DNA from: Alkalimonas mucilaginosa
GTDB taxonomy: Bacteria; Pseudomonadota; Gammaproteobacteria; Enterobacterales; Alteromonadaceae
DNA length: 64,000 bases
Assembly: GCF_036327005.1 (NCBI RefSeq)
Contig: NZ_JAUGZK010000004.1
Location: 310,001 to 374,000, forward strand
Direction: 5' to 3'
Shown here: piece by piece, positions 26,101-34,045 of the stretch
Layout of the letters: each line of letters starts with the position of its first letter
Position numbering within the stretch: the stretch's first letter is position 1
Notes under the pieces: model-generated
Database searches by the model: none
The model's input: the letters and a program-made list of their open reading frames with translations, nothing else
Told to the model about the DNA's origin: nothing
Position numbers and translations under genes: made by a program

Positions 26101-27698
26101 GCTGGTGGTACCAGCAAGGACAGCTGCATATCCTGTTCAACCGGGATGAGCGAAAAAACCGCGCCCGGGCGCATGCACCCCAGCGTATTAGCCGGCAAGG
26201 TGTGGACGCCATCATGCCCATCGATCCAGACGGTGGTGGCAGCTGGGTGGCCGCCAACGACCAGGGCCAGGTCTTTTGCCTGCTCAACGATTATGCCGCC
26301 GCTTATCAGCCGGCACCTGGCATTCGCCGCAGTCGGGGATTGCTGCTAAAGGCACTGGCGCACAGCCTTGATTGGCAGGCGCTGGATGCTATGTTGCAGC
26401 CAGAGCAACTAGGCTGCTATGCACCTTTTCGCTTGCTGCTCTTTGTTGGGCAACAGGAGCCGCTGCTGTGGCATTGGGATGGCAGCCAGCTTCGCCAGCA
26501 GCTGGCACCAAGCTCGCCTTTATCCAGCTCCAGTGCTTTATCCGGGCTGATCCCAAGGCTCAGAGCCTGGCACTGGCAACGGGTAATGGCCCGCTCACCG
26601 TCACTGCAAACCCTGCAGCGATTGCATCGTAAAGCCGCACCTTTCGGCGCTTTTAGCGGCATCGCCATGCAGCGCAGCCTGGTGCAAACGGTCAGCATCA
26701 CGCAATTGACCATTAAAGCGGGTAGCATCTGCATGCAGTATTGGGATGGACATCCGTCCATGCATCAGGCCGGTGACAGCCACAGTCTGGAGCTGCCACT
26801 GCGTAAGCAGTTGCTGGCAGAACGCTCCTTTAGCAGCCGGTTGGATGTAGAGGCTTTGTTTCGCCGTTACAGCCCGGCGCTGGCTGACCAGCTCACCGGT
26901 TGGCAGTGGGCTTTATTGCGCTGGCTGTTGGCGGAAAAACCATTCAATCAGGGGCTGCAGCCTCTGAATCAGCAGCCAGCCGAGCGATTTTTCGATGTGG
27001 CGCTGCAGTGCCTTCGGCTTCGCCCGGACATCATTGCCTGCCGCTGGCCTGTGAGCAGCAGTCGGCCGGTGTTTGTCTGCAATCACCCCACCGGCGGCAT
27101 CGATGGTTTGCTGCTGATCAGTGTGTTGCAAAAGCGCTATCCAAATTTGCAGGTACTGGCCAACGAAGCGCTGACCGAAGTGCAGCAGCTGGCCGGGCGC
27201 ATGGTGCCGATCCCGGTATTTGCTAAGCCTAAAGATGCGCTGCCATGGGTGCAGGCTGCTTTTGCCAGCGACGCACCCCTGTTGATTTTTCCGGCTGGTC
27301 GTACCGCCAGAAAGGGCGGCAAAGGTCAGTTGGACGATGGCAACTGGGCCAAATTGACGGTGACATTGGCCAGGCGGCAGCAGCGCAGCCTGACAGTGCT
27401 GCATCTGCAAAGTCAGAATTCGACTTGGTTCTATACGTTGGCCTGGCTGCGCACCAGACTGGGCATCCAGGCCAATCTGGAAATGCTGTTGCTGGTGCGG
27501 GAAATGCTAAAGCCCGCCAATCGTACACCACGACTGTATGTCGATATTCCGATGCATGCCGTTGAGCTGGACGCTCTGGCCGATACCGATCGGCAGCGTA
27601 TCGCCTGGTTGAAACGCCGTTGCTATCAACTACCCACTATTTATCAGGAGGAACCCGATGCCGATGGTAAGCCCAGTTGCAGCCGCCGAGCCGGCTGA
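26088..27698 (+). CDS. TANGO2/NRDE domain fused to an OlsA/GlsA-like acyltransferase domain
   Basis: The 536-residue protein joins two domains. Residues 1 to about 240 form a TANGO2-like domain: the family Cys2 follows the initiator Met, and NRDE is at 18-21. Residues about 290-520 resemble PlsC-type acyltransferases of the haemolysin/OlsF kind: the acceptor motif NHPTGGIDG (His333, Asp339, with five residues between instead of four) and FPAGR (401-405). No signal peptide is seen. The downstream OlsB-like gene overlaps its end by 41 bases. Known OlsA/GlsA or OlsF domains add the second acyl chain to ornithine or glycine lipids; that reaction is inferred. The TANGO2 part has no established bacterial function. 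Confidence 0.75.
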   Translation: MCTLSWWYQQGQLHILFNRDERKNRARAHAPQRISRQGVDAIMPIDPDGGGSWVAANDQGQVFCLLNDYAAAYQPAPGIRRSRGLLLKALAHSLDWQALDAMLQPEQLGCYAPFRLLLFVGQQEPLLWHWDGSQLRQQLAPSSPLSSSSALSGLIPRLRAWHWQRVMARSPSLQTLQRLHRKAAPFGAFSGIAMQRSLVQTVSITQLTIKAGSICMQYWDGHPSMHQAGDSHSLELPLRKQLLAERSFSSRLDVEALFRRYSPALADQLTGWQWALLRWLLAEKPFNQGLQPLNQQPAERFFDVALQCLRLRPDIIACRWPVSSSRPVFVCNHPTGGIDGLLLISVLQKRYPNLQVLANEALTEVQQLAGRMVPIPVFAKPKDALPWVQAAFASDAPLLIFPAGRTARKGGKGQLDDGNWAKLTVTLARRQQRSLTVLHLQSQNSTWFYTLAWLRTRLGIQANLEMLLLVREMLKPANRTPRLYVDIPMHAVELDALADTDRQRIAWLKRRCYQLPTIYQEEPDADGKPSCSRRAG

Positions 27699-28557
27699 GT
27701 TGATTGCACAGGAGCTGGCACAGTTAAAGCCGATTGCCAGCGTTCGCGGTTTGCTGGTATTCAGCGCTCAGGCTGCCAGCATGCCAGTGACCATGCTGGA
27801 AATTGGCCGTTTGCGCGAATTGATGTTTCGCAGTGCCGGCGCCGGCCGTAACCTAGCGCGGGATCTGGATGCTCTGGATTATGGCGAGCATGCCTATCAC
27901 CAGTTGCTGGTGTGGGATCCGGCCAGGTTGGAGTTGGTGGCCATTTACCGCTACCAGTTAGGCTGGCAAGCAGCTCAGCATGGCCATGCCTTGCTGCGTA
28001 CCAGCCAGCTGTTTGATTACAGCAAGGCTTTTTGCAGCCAGGTGTTGCCCTATGGCATTGAGCTGGGCCGCTCGGTGGTCAATACCAGTGCTAAGGCCCG
28101 TACCCTGGGTTTCTTTGCGTTATGGGCCGGGCTGGGAGCCTTGGCCCGCATCCACCCGCAGCTGCAGTACTTTTTTGGCAATGTTTCGCTCTATCAAAGC
28201 CTGGGCCAGCAAGCCATTGCCTGCATGGTGCAGTTTTGCCAGCAGCTGTATACTCCGACGCAGCCGATGATGATGGCAAAAAACGGTCTGAATTACGCAA
28301 CAGCACACACGCTGGAGTGTCGCGGCTGGGTAGAGTTGGGCCCAGACGGGCGTATCCGGCAGTTGCAGCAACTGCTCAAACCCTATGGTTGCCGTCTGCC
28401 GCCCATTTTGCAGTCGTATTTAAGTGTGGGCAACGGTATCTGGTTTGACGATGCCGCCTTGGATGAGGATTTTGGCCTGGCCTATGAGCTTAGCATCATC
28501 GTGCCACTGACCGCAGTCAGCGGGGCTATCCGGCAGCGCTTTTTGCGCGAAGCCTAG
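27658..28557 (+). CDS. OlsB/haemolysin-type GNAT N-acyltransferase
   Basis: The 299-residue protein resembles the haemolysin-family GNAT fold of OlsB/GlsB: ARDLDALDYGEHAYHQLLVWD, then IELGRSVV (about residues 139-146) and YFFGNVSLY (about 170-178) follow the family order. OlsB-type enzymes transfer a 3-hydroxy-acyl group from acyl carrier protein to the alpha-amino group of ornithine or glycine, the first step of aminolipid synthesis. A near-ideal CAGGAGG site lies 7 bases before the ATG, within the end of the preceding acyltransferase gene, so both products are probably made together. The amino acid used cannot be read from sequence. Confidence 0.78.
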   Translation: MPMVSPVAAAEPAELIAQELAQLKPIASVRGLLVFSAQAASMPVTMLEIGRLRELMFRSAGAGRNLARDLDALDYGEHAYHQLLVWDPARLELVAIYRYQLGWQAAQHGHALLRTSQLFDYSKAFCSQVLPYGIELGRSVVNTSAKARTLGFFALWAGLGALARIHPQLQYFFGNVSLYQSLGQQAIACMVQFCQQLYTPTQPMMMAKNGLNYATAHTLECRGWVELGPDGRIRQLQQLLKPYGCRLPPILQSYLSVGNGIWFDDAALDEDFGLAYELSIIVPLTAVSGAIRQRFLREA

Positions 28558-28563
28558 CCTTTC

Positions 28564-29166
28564 TTAAGGCTTGCTGCTGCCATTCGAGCCCAGGCCGCCG
28601 CTTAACACCAGCTGCAGCGCTTCGGCTGGTTTCATCTCCAGATTGCGGGTGCAGCTGCGCGGTACGATGATGGTGTAACCGCCGACGTTGTAGGCCATTG
28701 GGATAAACACTGCCAGTTGTTCGTCATTCATTAAAGAGGACATGCGATCGCCATCAAGGCCACCTTTTTTGGTGACGATACCAATTAGTTCTATATCTGT
28801 GCCCGGCAGTTTGACCATCACCACCGACTCATCGGCAAAGTTTTTGCCCGACATCACATCCATTAAATCCTGCAGCATGCCGTAGATTTGCTTGGTACCC
28901 GGCAGTTTGAGCAGCAGCTTGCCGGGCAACTGCCACAACCAGTCAAAACCGCGCCAGCGGGCGCTAAAGCCAATCACCACACACAGCAGCACAAAGGCGG
29001 CAATCGCCATGCCTGGCAGATACCAGCTCGGCGGTAACACCAGCTCCAGCAGCGGGGCCAGCCTGGACTCAATGGTCACCAGCAACCAGCGGATCAGCTC
29101 GATGGTAATGACAATGGGCAGAATAATGGCCAGGCCTTTAGCCAGGCTTTTAGCGATAATTTTCAT
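28564..29166 (-). CDS. DUF502 membrane protein
   Basis: The 200-residue protein has two N-terminal hydrophobic helices (about residues 8-33 and 47-70), then a soluble domain with LLLKLPGTKQIYGMLQDLMD, GIVTKKGG and VFIPMAYNVGGYTIIVPRS, the pattern of DUF502. The family is widespread in bacteria and plants (COV1-like) and its role is unclear. An ATG 13 codons upstream is in frame, but this start gives the standard N-terminus MKIIAKSLAKG. It converges on the OlsB-like gene with only 6 bases between. Confidence 0.85.
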   Translation of the reverse strand: MKIIAKSLAKGLAIILPIVITIELIRWLLVTIESRLAPLLELVLPPSWYLPGMAIAAFVLLCVVIGFSARWRGFDWLWQLPGKLLLKLPGTKQIYGMLQDLMDVMSGKNFADESVVMVKLPGTDIELIGIVTKKGGLDGDRMSSLMNDEQLAVFIPMAYNVGGYTIIVPRSCTRNLEMKPAEALQLVLSGGLGSNGSSKP

Positions 29167-29273
29167 AGGGTATTCACGGTTGAAAACGAAACTACTGAGC
29201 AGCATACCAGCTGAACAGGCGCTAAAGCGAGCAGACTAAGCTCTTTTGTACGCACATATCCCTCCTGCACTTT

Positions 29274-30695
29274 ATGAGCTTTAACAGGGCCTACCTACTA
29301 TGTCGACATCAATTTTTGTGGCGTTGGTTTGCTACTGGTGCTATTGATATAACACGACTGCTAAAAACCATAACAAAAACCGGAAAACTTGAAATGACGT
29401 ACAGGTTTACTGGCTCCCCAGTGTTGAGCTATCTGGGGACGACAAAAGAAGCGAAAAGAACTCACATACCAAACTTTCTAGCCGAAGATGAATTAATTAA
29501 GCACCTGATTGCTTATGAGCCGATGTTTACGAGTTTACGCGGTAGTTTACGATGGGATCTCAGCAGTTGCTCAATAGTTACAGCCGATTTGGCAGTATTC
29601 AACGCTGCTATCGATGATCTGTTGTTAAGCATACTGAATCACTGTGTGTCACCGATTGTTGTGGTGACTGCACAAGCCAATGAAAACAGTTTAAAGGTTG
29701 TTTTTAAGGTTACTTCTGGAGTTCGAGCTAAAGCATTCTCGGATACTGATTTTCAACAAATCCGAAAGCTTATGCGCTCTTTAAATGCAGATGCCAGCCT
29801 AGCTGAATCTGAGGCTTTCCTGACCATTGAAATCACTTTGTCAGCTAAACAGCGCTTGGTTAATGGAGAGCACCCTGCGGAGCGGCAAATTACCCAATTT
29901 AACCTTCACGAATTGGCCAGACTTAATAATGATGCAGATAATTTTAATCCACTGGTTTTAATCGTCGAGCCTAATGATGAGCTTAGACGGTTTCTTGTAA
30001 GATTACTGCAACCAGATTACCGGGTGCTAGAAGCCATAACAGGCAAGCAAGCATTTGAGATAGCCTGCAATGACATTCCAGATTTAATTGTTACCGATGT
30101 ATTGTTGCAAGAGCTTGATGGTTTAAGCCTGCTCAAAGAATTATCAGCTCAGGAGAGTACCAGCCATATTCCTGTAATGTTTTTATCTGGAATTAAAGCC
30201 AGTGAAGCCAAAATTGATGCATTACAGCTAGGGGCAGTTGATTATTTGACCAAACCCTTTATTGCGGCAGAATTACTGTTGAAAATTCGTAATGTGGTAC
30301 AGACGCGTTACAGGGTCGTTTTGAGCAATGGCGGGAGGTTACCATTAGACCGTTTAAAAAATGCATTACCAGAGCGTGAGTTAGAGTTTCTCACCAGACT
30401 GGAGCGCCTTGTTGCGCTTCTTTTCGCAGATCCCGAGCTGGATACAGCTTCACTGGCAACACATCTTGCAATGAGTGATCGGCAATTGCAGCGCAAGGTC
30501 AAAGCGCTGCTGCACCAAACACCGGTTGAGTATATTCGTGAGTACCGACTGCATCGGGCTAAAGAGCATTTGTTGAAGGGGAAACCTGTTGCCTTGGTAT
30601 CGGATTTAGTTGGTTTTGCATCTCCAAGCCACTTTAGTAAATGTTTCAAGTTGGCTTTTCAGCAGACACCATCAGAGTTCGCCCAGTCGCTTTAG
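29274..30695 (+). CDS. Response-regulator/AraC-type transcription factor with degenerate kinase-like N-terminus
   Basis: The 473-residue protein has a receiver domain at about residues 226-340, with phospho-acceptor Asp275 in IVTDVLLQELDG, Lys327 in LTKPF and Glu232/Asp235 in place of the acidic pair. An AraC double HTH follows (about 375-470). Residues about 65-200 resemble the end of a histidine kinase: AVFNAAIDDLLLSILNHC looks like an N-box that has lost its Asn, and no DxGxG motif is visible. It thus looks like the C-terminal half of a hybrid two-component protein whose kinase decayed. AT-rich composition differs from the upstream core. The start is uncertain; ATG at 29394 is an alternative. 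Confidence 0.75.
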   Translation: MSFNRAYLLCRHQFLWRWFATGAIDITRLLKTITKTGKLEMTYRFTGSPVLSYLGTTKEAKRTHIPNFLAEDELIKHLIAYEPMFTSLRGSLRWDLSSCSIVTADLAVFNAAIDDLLLSILNHCVSPIVVVTAQANENSLKVVFKVTSGVRAKAFSDTDFQQIRKLMRSLNADASLAESEAFLTIEITLSAKQRLVNGEHPAERQITQFNLHELARLNNDADNFNPLVLIVEPNDELRRFLVRLLQPDYRVLEAITGKQAFEIACNDIPDLIVTDVLLQELDGLSLLKELSAQESTSHIPVMFLSGIKASEAKIDALQLGAVDYLTKPFIAAELLLKIRNVVQTRYRVVLSNGGRLPLDRLKNALPERELEFLTRLERLVALLFADPELDTASLATHLAMSDRQLQRKVKALLHQTPVEYIREYRLHRAKEHLLKGKPVALVSDLVGFASPSHFSKCFKLAFQQTPSEFAQSL

Positions 30696-30721
30696 TAAGA
30701 ATGATAGTTATTTAAAATGAG

Positions 30722-30751
30722 CGAACTGGAAGGGTAAAAACTTCCAGTTCG
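30722..30751. terminator. Hairpin between convergent genes
   Basis: CGAACTGGAAG and CTTCCAGTTCG are 11-bp perfect arms around an 8-base A-rich loop. The T-run is weak on either strand. Its place between two convergent stop codons suggests termination or mRNA end protection. Confidence 0.5.
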
Positions 30752-30761
30752 TACCAGAGTA

Positions 30762-32267
30762 TTAGTCACATGGTTGCCAACTCTGACCGTCAACACTACA
30801 TTCAAATAAGCGGGTACCATCGTCTAACTCAGTTTCCCGCTCCCAGCGGCCATCCGAATATTTGTGAATGGCGACACCATTTTGAATTTTACTTTTACGC
30901 CAATACTCTGTACTTACCCGTACTTCGCTGTCGTACTCATAACCCAATAAGTCAAAAAACTGCATAAGCTCTGTAGCTGGCAAAGTTGGCTTCTCTTTAA
31001 CATTAATCCAATCAGGCAAGTCGAAGAAAACAGGTTGTGATTCTCTGAAAGAAAATTCAGCGCCAGTAGATCCGCCATCTTCCTCATTTATACGAATGGA
31101 TAATCCTCGCTCATAGGGCATTTCAAAATTATTGTTTACACATTGTTCCAGAGCCGGAAAGCTGACGGTCGGGACAATGTTTGCTAATTCATAATGAGTT
31201 TGTTCAAAGTCAAAACTGACTCGCTCAATATTACCGCAACGATAGCCACCGTCAGGGTCTCGATAGGTGTCTTGCCGAATACTCAACCAACCCTTCAGTG
31301 ACTGATCATTCCATGGTTGTCCTAACTCATGAAATTTTGCAAGAACAAAATCCACTTCATCCAAATTTGGAGAGTCTACTAGTTTGACTCTCTCAATAAA
31401 ATCTTCACTACCTAGAAAGATAATCTCATCGCGATACCAGCCATTGCTAACGTTAAAATATTCATCATGCTGAGTGCTACGATAAACAAACACGCGAACT
31501 TCATTTGCTGTAGGATAGGTTTTCCTTAATTCCGTTTTGTGTCGATATGCGGCTTTAAGACCTTGCATGATATCTTGTGCGGCATGATAAGCCACTGAGT
31601 CATTATCTGCGATAAAATCAGCGTATAGCCGATCAGCGGATAGATTGTAGAATGACACAAGCCCACGAACGGTTTCTTCGATTTCATTTTTCAGTGTTTG
31701 TACTTCTTCCACATGGTTTTTAAGGTAGTGACAGTGCTTTTCCTCTATGGTTCGTGGGTAGCTTCGCTCAATAGCTTCCCAAACCACCGTGGTTAACGGA
31801 GAAATATTTCGTGTAAGGCCGTCCCTGAAATCTGCTTCTGTAATCGGCTCAAAGGTGGGCTGTAATATGATTTGATAAGCTTCAGTTACTTCTCCAAGAT
31901 CTTCATCAAAAGCACCGACAGGCACATCGACGATCAAAGCAGAATATGCAACACACTCAGCAAAATCTTCCGGGATCTCCAAGTAGTAATCTCCGGCTTC
32001 TTCAGTAAGTTTTTGTGGTTCGTCAGGATCAGCTATTCCATTGCCATTAATATCTAAAAATACTGTACCTCCTACTATGTAACCATCTATTGCTTTTCCC
32101 GACACTGTTAAAAACCGCGCTGTCGGTGGTGTCACTCCTTGAGGAGGTGGTGTCACGCCTTGCGATGGTGGCGCTGGTTCAGAGCTGCCACCACCACCGC
32201 AAGCACTTAAAGCAACTGCAATGGCAGTGACAATTGCCAGTTTGGTAAATATTTGGTTTTTCTTCAT
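30762..32267 (-). CDS. Large secreted lipoprotein, unknown function
   Basis: The 501-residue protein has a lipoprotein signal peptide (lipobox ALSAC, Cys23) followed by GGGGSS and a Pro-rich linker with two QGVTPP repeats. Then comes a small domain with a calcium-type loop, DINGNGIADPDEP (about residues 72-84), as in dockerin-like or EF-hand-like surface lipoproteins. The remaining ~400 residues match no family I know; one Cys pair-rich C-terminus (FECSVDGQSWQPCD) is visible. GGAG lies 6 bases before the ATG. Base composition is AT-rich like its neighbours. The paralogue-like N-terminus is common in Alteromonadales lipoproteins. Confidence 0.7.
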   Translation of the reverse strand: MKKNQIFTKLAIVTAIAVALSACGGGGSSEPAPPSQGVTPPPQGVTPPTARFLTVSGKAIDGYIVGGTVFLDINGNGIADPDEPQKLTEEAGDYYLEIPEDFAECVAYSALIVDVPVGAFDEDLGEVTEAYQIILQPTFEPITEADFRDGLTRNISPLTTVVWEAIERSYPRTIEEKHCHYLKNHVEEVQTLKNEIEETVRGLVSFYNLSADRLYADFIADNDSVAYHAAQDIMQGLKAAYRHKTELRKTYPTANEVRVFVYRSTQHDEYFNVSNGWYRDEIIFLGSEDFIERVKLVDSPNLDEVDFVLAKFHELGQPWNDQSLKGWLSIRQDTYRDPDGGYRCGNIERVSFDFEQTHYELANIVPTVSFPALEQCVNNNFEMPYERGLSIRINEEDGGSTGAEFSFRESQPVFFDLPDWINVKEKPTLPATELMQFFDLLGYEYDSEVRVSTEYWRKSKIQNGVAIHKYSDGRWERETELDDGTRLFECSVDGQSWQPCD

Positions 32268-32430
32268 ATCACTCTCCTGATTATTAGGGATAACCCAAAC
32301 TCGCCTGCAAGGACTCGTTCAGGCTTGGCAACAGGAGTAAATTACAGTGATCAACTAAACTGGTGGTGTACGACAACGACCAGTTTGTGTAACTGACCGA
32401 CAATATACCCATCGATAACTCATTCAAGCG

Positions 32431-32958
32431 ATGGTGAAATTTTTCTTATTCTTCATACATATCTTTTCTGTTGTGCTAAAACTGACAACTAGTGCTTCAA
32501 CGATCATGGCTGCAGGTGTATTTGTTTTTCTTTATGGCTTCATTTTATATGGCATGTATGAATTAAGCTTCCAAGTGGTATCTTGGAAGAAACGTTTGAA
32601 AGAGAAATATCGGGGCAAGGAGCATTTTGGCTGGATAATGGTTCCGACTTTAATTGCAGGGGTTGGAGTAGGAGTGCCGCTAGTGTTTATTTCGATAATA
32701 TCATTTGCTGTTTTAGTGGTACTTAATAGTTACACAGTAGGGGCTAATCGGGCAGCTGATGAAATCAAAGCTTTTGTTCAATGCGATCATCCTGAAGCAA
32801 GGTGTACCAGGATTTTCTCTGGTACTGACTTGATTGCTGAAGGTAAGATCGTAACGGTGTCAGCTAAAAGTCTAGCGGTATTTGATGGCCATAGAGTGTT
32901 AATTCTAGATCATGATAATCTTCGCGTTGAGACAGAAATACAAAAACAGCATAGGTAG
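32431..32958 (+). CDS. Membrane protein of unknown function
   Basis: The 175-residue protein has three hydrophobic segments (about residues 3-22, 24-48 and 68-98) and a soluble C-terminal domain (about 105-175) with two Cys (VQCDHPEARC) and a strand-rich end, FDGHRVLILDHDNLRVE. The C-terminus may lie in the cytoplasm. No family is recognised and there is no clear ribosome-binding site. It precedes the next small gene by 54 bases on the same strand, and the AT-rich composition is shared. Confidence 0.55.
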   Translation: MVKFFLFFIHIFSVVLKLTTSASTIMAAGVFVFLYGFILYGMYELSFQVVSWKKRLKEKYRGKEHFGWIMVPTLIAGVGVGVPLVFISIISFAVLVVLNSYTVGANRAADEIKAFVQCDHPEARCTRIFSGTDLIAEGKIVTVSAKSLAVFDGHRVLILDHDNLRVETEIQKQHR

Positions 32959-33012
32959 CTTGTATATGAAGAGTTTTGCGGTATTTTTCCCCAACGTCAC
33001 CGAGGTTAGCGT

Positions 33013-33528
33013 GTGATCTATTGGAAGTCGTTTCAACATCAGGGGAATGAATTTAGTCTTGAACATCTACATCCCAAAATATGGCTCTATGAACAAGCTG
33101 CAACAGACACTAAGCCTGCTATACCTTATCGGATTAGGGTTATTTATAGTTTGCATTGTTTTACTGTGATGAGGGATGAGACAAAGCCTAAGCTGGATTA
33201 TTCAGACGACAGAGAAATAAGAACTTTTTGTTTCGATAGGTACGAGTGGTCGAAGCTTCTGAACGAGGTCATTGAAAACCTGGATGAAGGGCATGTATAC
33301 CATACGGGGCGACAAAATTTTCTAAGAATCAGGAGCACTTCAGGCTCGGAGTATGAAGTGTTTTTTACGCTCATGAAGTCAAAAGAGAAAGGTGTCGATC
33401 TTCAGCTATACGTTCAATCTGCTTACCTGAGAACCAGAGGAAGTAGCCCAAAGGCTGGTAAGATTCGATTTTCTGTTATTGCATACAACACGAAAGCAAA
33501 TAAACCAATTAAGGTACATAAACGCTAG
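33013..33528 (+). CDS. Orphan protein of a HCFT/CFDRY-type family
   Basis: The 171-residue soluble protein has the order LEHLHPKIWLYE, IRVIYSLHCFT, IRTFCFDRYEWS and VFFTLMKSKEKGVDLQLYVQSAY. I recall this layout from small uncharacterised proteins in integron cassettes and genomic islands, sometimes labelled stationary-phase or heat-shock proteins; that is memory, not a search. The GTG start has GAGG 7 bases upstream. A strong terminator follows. Its place in an AT-rich patch near a tRNA fits an acquired gene. The function is unknown. Confidence 0.6.
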   Translation: MIYWKSFQHQGNEFSLEHLHPKIWLYEQAATDTKPAIPYRIRVIYSLHCFTVMRDETKPKLDYSDDREIRTFCFDRYEWSKLLNEVIENLDEGHVYHTGRQNFLRIRSTSGSEYEVFFTLMKSKEKGVDLQLYVQSAYLRTRGSSPKAGKIRFSVIAYNTKANKPIKVHKR

Positions 33529-33533
33529 AAACT

Positions 33534-33558
33534 AAAAAAGCGCCAAAGGCGCTTTTTT
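33534..33558 (+). terminator. Intrinsic terminator
   Basis: AAAAAAGCGCC-aaa-GGCGCTTTTTT begins 5 bases after the orphan gene stop. It is symmetric and would act in both directions. Confidence 0.9.
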
Positions 33559-33643
33559 AGTTTAATCAGGGTCTTTGGGTATCACGCTCTTGGGCGGTAA
33601 CCTTAATCTAATAAGGCGACATTAGCGCACTCTCTCGAGTCCT

Positions 33644-33781
33644 GTTTATACGCTAACAACGACAGTATAAACTATAGTTGACGGTCAACACATCGGACCA
33701 GTTTGATTTGGTGGTTATCCTAACGTTTTACAGGCTGTAGTTTGTTTAGTAGTATCTCGGTAGCACAGAGGTAGCACCGAG
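33644..33781. repeat. Cluster of inverted and direct repeats beside tRNA-Ile
   Basis: The 264-bp gap before the tRNA holds GTTTATAC (33644-33651) with GTATAAAC (33665-33672), the palindrome GTTGAC-g-GTCAAC (33677-33689), and CTCGGT (33756-33761) with ACCGAG (33776-33781) enclosing two direct copies of GGTAGCAC (33759-33766 and 33770-33777) exactly 11 bp apart. No gene is visible here. The pattern could be recombinase arm sites or the leftover of an integrated element; it could also include an operator. Confidence 0.5.
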
Positions 33782-33822
33782 CTATTTTCAGGAAACCGGG
33801 TAAAACGACAAGCCTTTAAAAA

Positions 33823-33899
33823 TGGTGGCCCCAGCTGGACTCGAACCAGCGACCGATCGATTATGAGTCGAGCGCTCTAACCAACTGAGCTATAGGGCC
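33823..33899 (-). tRNA. ileX: tRNA-Ile (anticodon CAT, lysidine-modified type)
   Basis: A 77-base cloverleaf with encoded CCA is on the minus strand. The acceptor stem GGCCCTA pairs with TGGGGCC, the D-arm is AGCTCAGTTGGTTAGAGC, the anticodon loop CTCATAA has a CAT anticodon, and the T-arm contains GGTTCGAGTCC. The acceptor and anticodon-arm sequence (GGCCCN, CGACTCATAATCG) match the E. coli isoleucine tRNA whose C34 is changed to lysidine to read AUA, not elongator Met tRNA (GGCTAC acceptor). It lies downstream of rpoD on the same strand. Confidence 0.93.
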
Positions 33900-34010
33900 A
33901 TGGTGTGGACATTCTTGCTAAGCAAAAACGGCTTGCAGTATAGAAAGTTTTGCTGCCGTTGTCATCTGACTTTGCTGGCTTATTGCTATCAAGCGGTTAT
34001 TTTTTCTGCA

Positions 34011-34040
34011 AAAAGTAAAAGGCGCCGGGTAGGCGCCTTT
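34011..34040 (-). terminator. Intrinsic terminator of the rpsU-dnaG-rpoD operon
   Basis: AAAGGCGCC-loop-GGCGCCTTT (34018-34040) is followed on the minus strand by TTTTACTTTTTGC. It lies just past the rpoD stop. Confidence 0.88.
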
Positions 34041-34045
34041 GGTAT

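Noticed and set aside
25694..26287. Minus-strand frame across the DinB-like and TANGO2 genes
   Set aside because: It is rich in Arg/Cys/Pro and has no domain features; the overlapping plus-strand genes have clear motifs and coupling.
29206..33822. Island attachment-site duplication
   Set aside because: I looked for a second copy of the tRNA 3' end on either strand in this interval and found none, so no att site is claimed.
33823..33899. Elongator tRNA-Met reading of the CAT anticodon
   Set aside because: The acceptor stem and anticodon arm match the lysidine-type isoleucine tRNA instead of the GGCTAC-type methionine tRNA.
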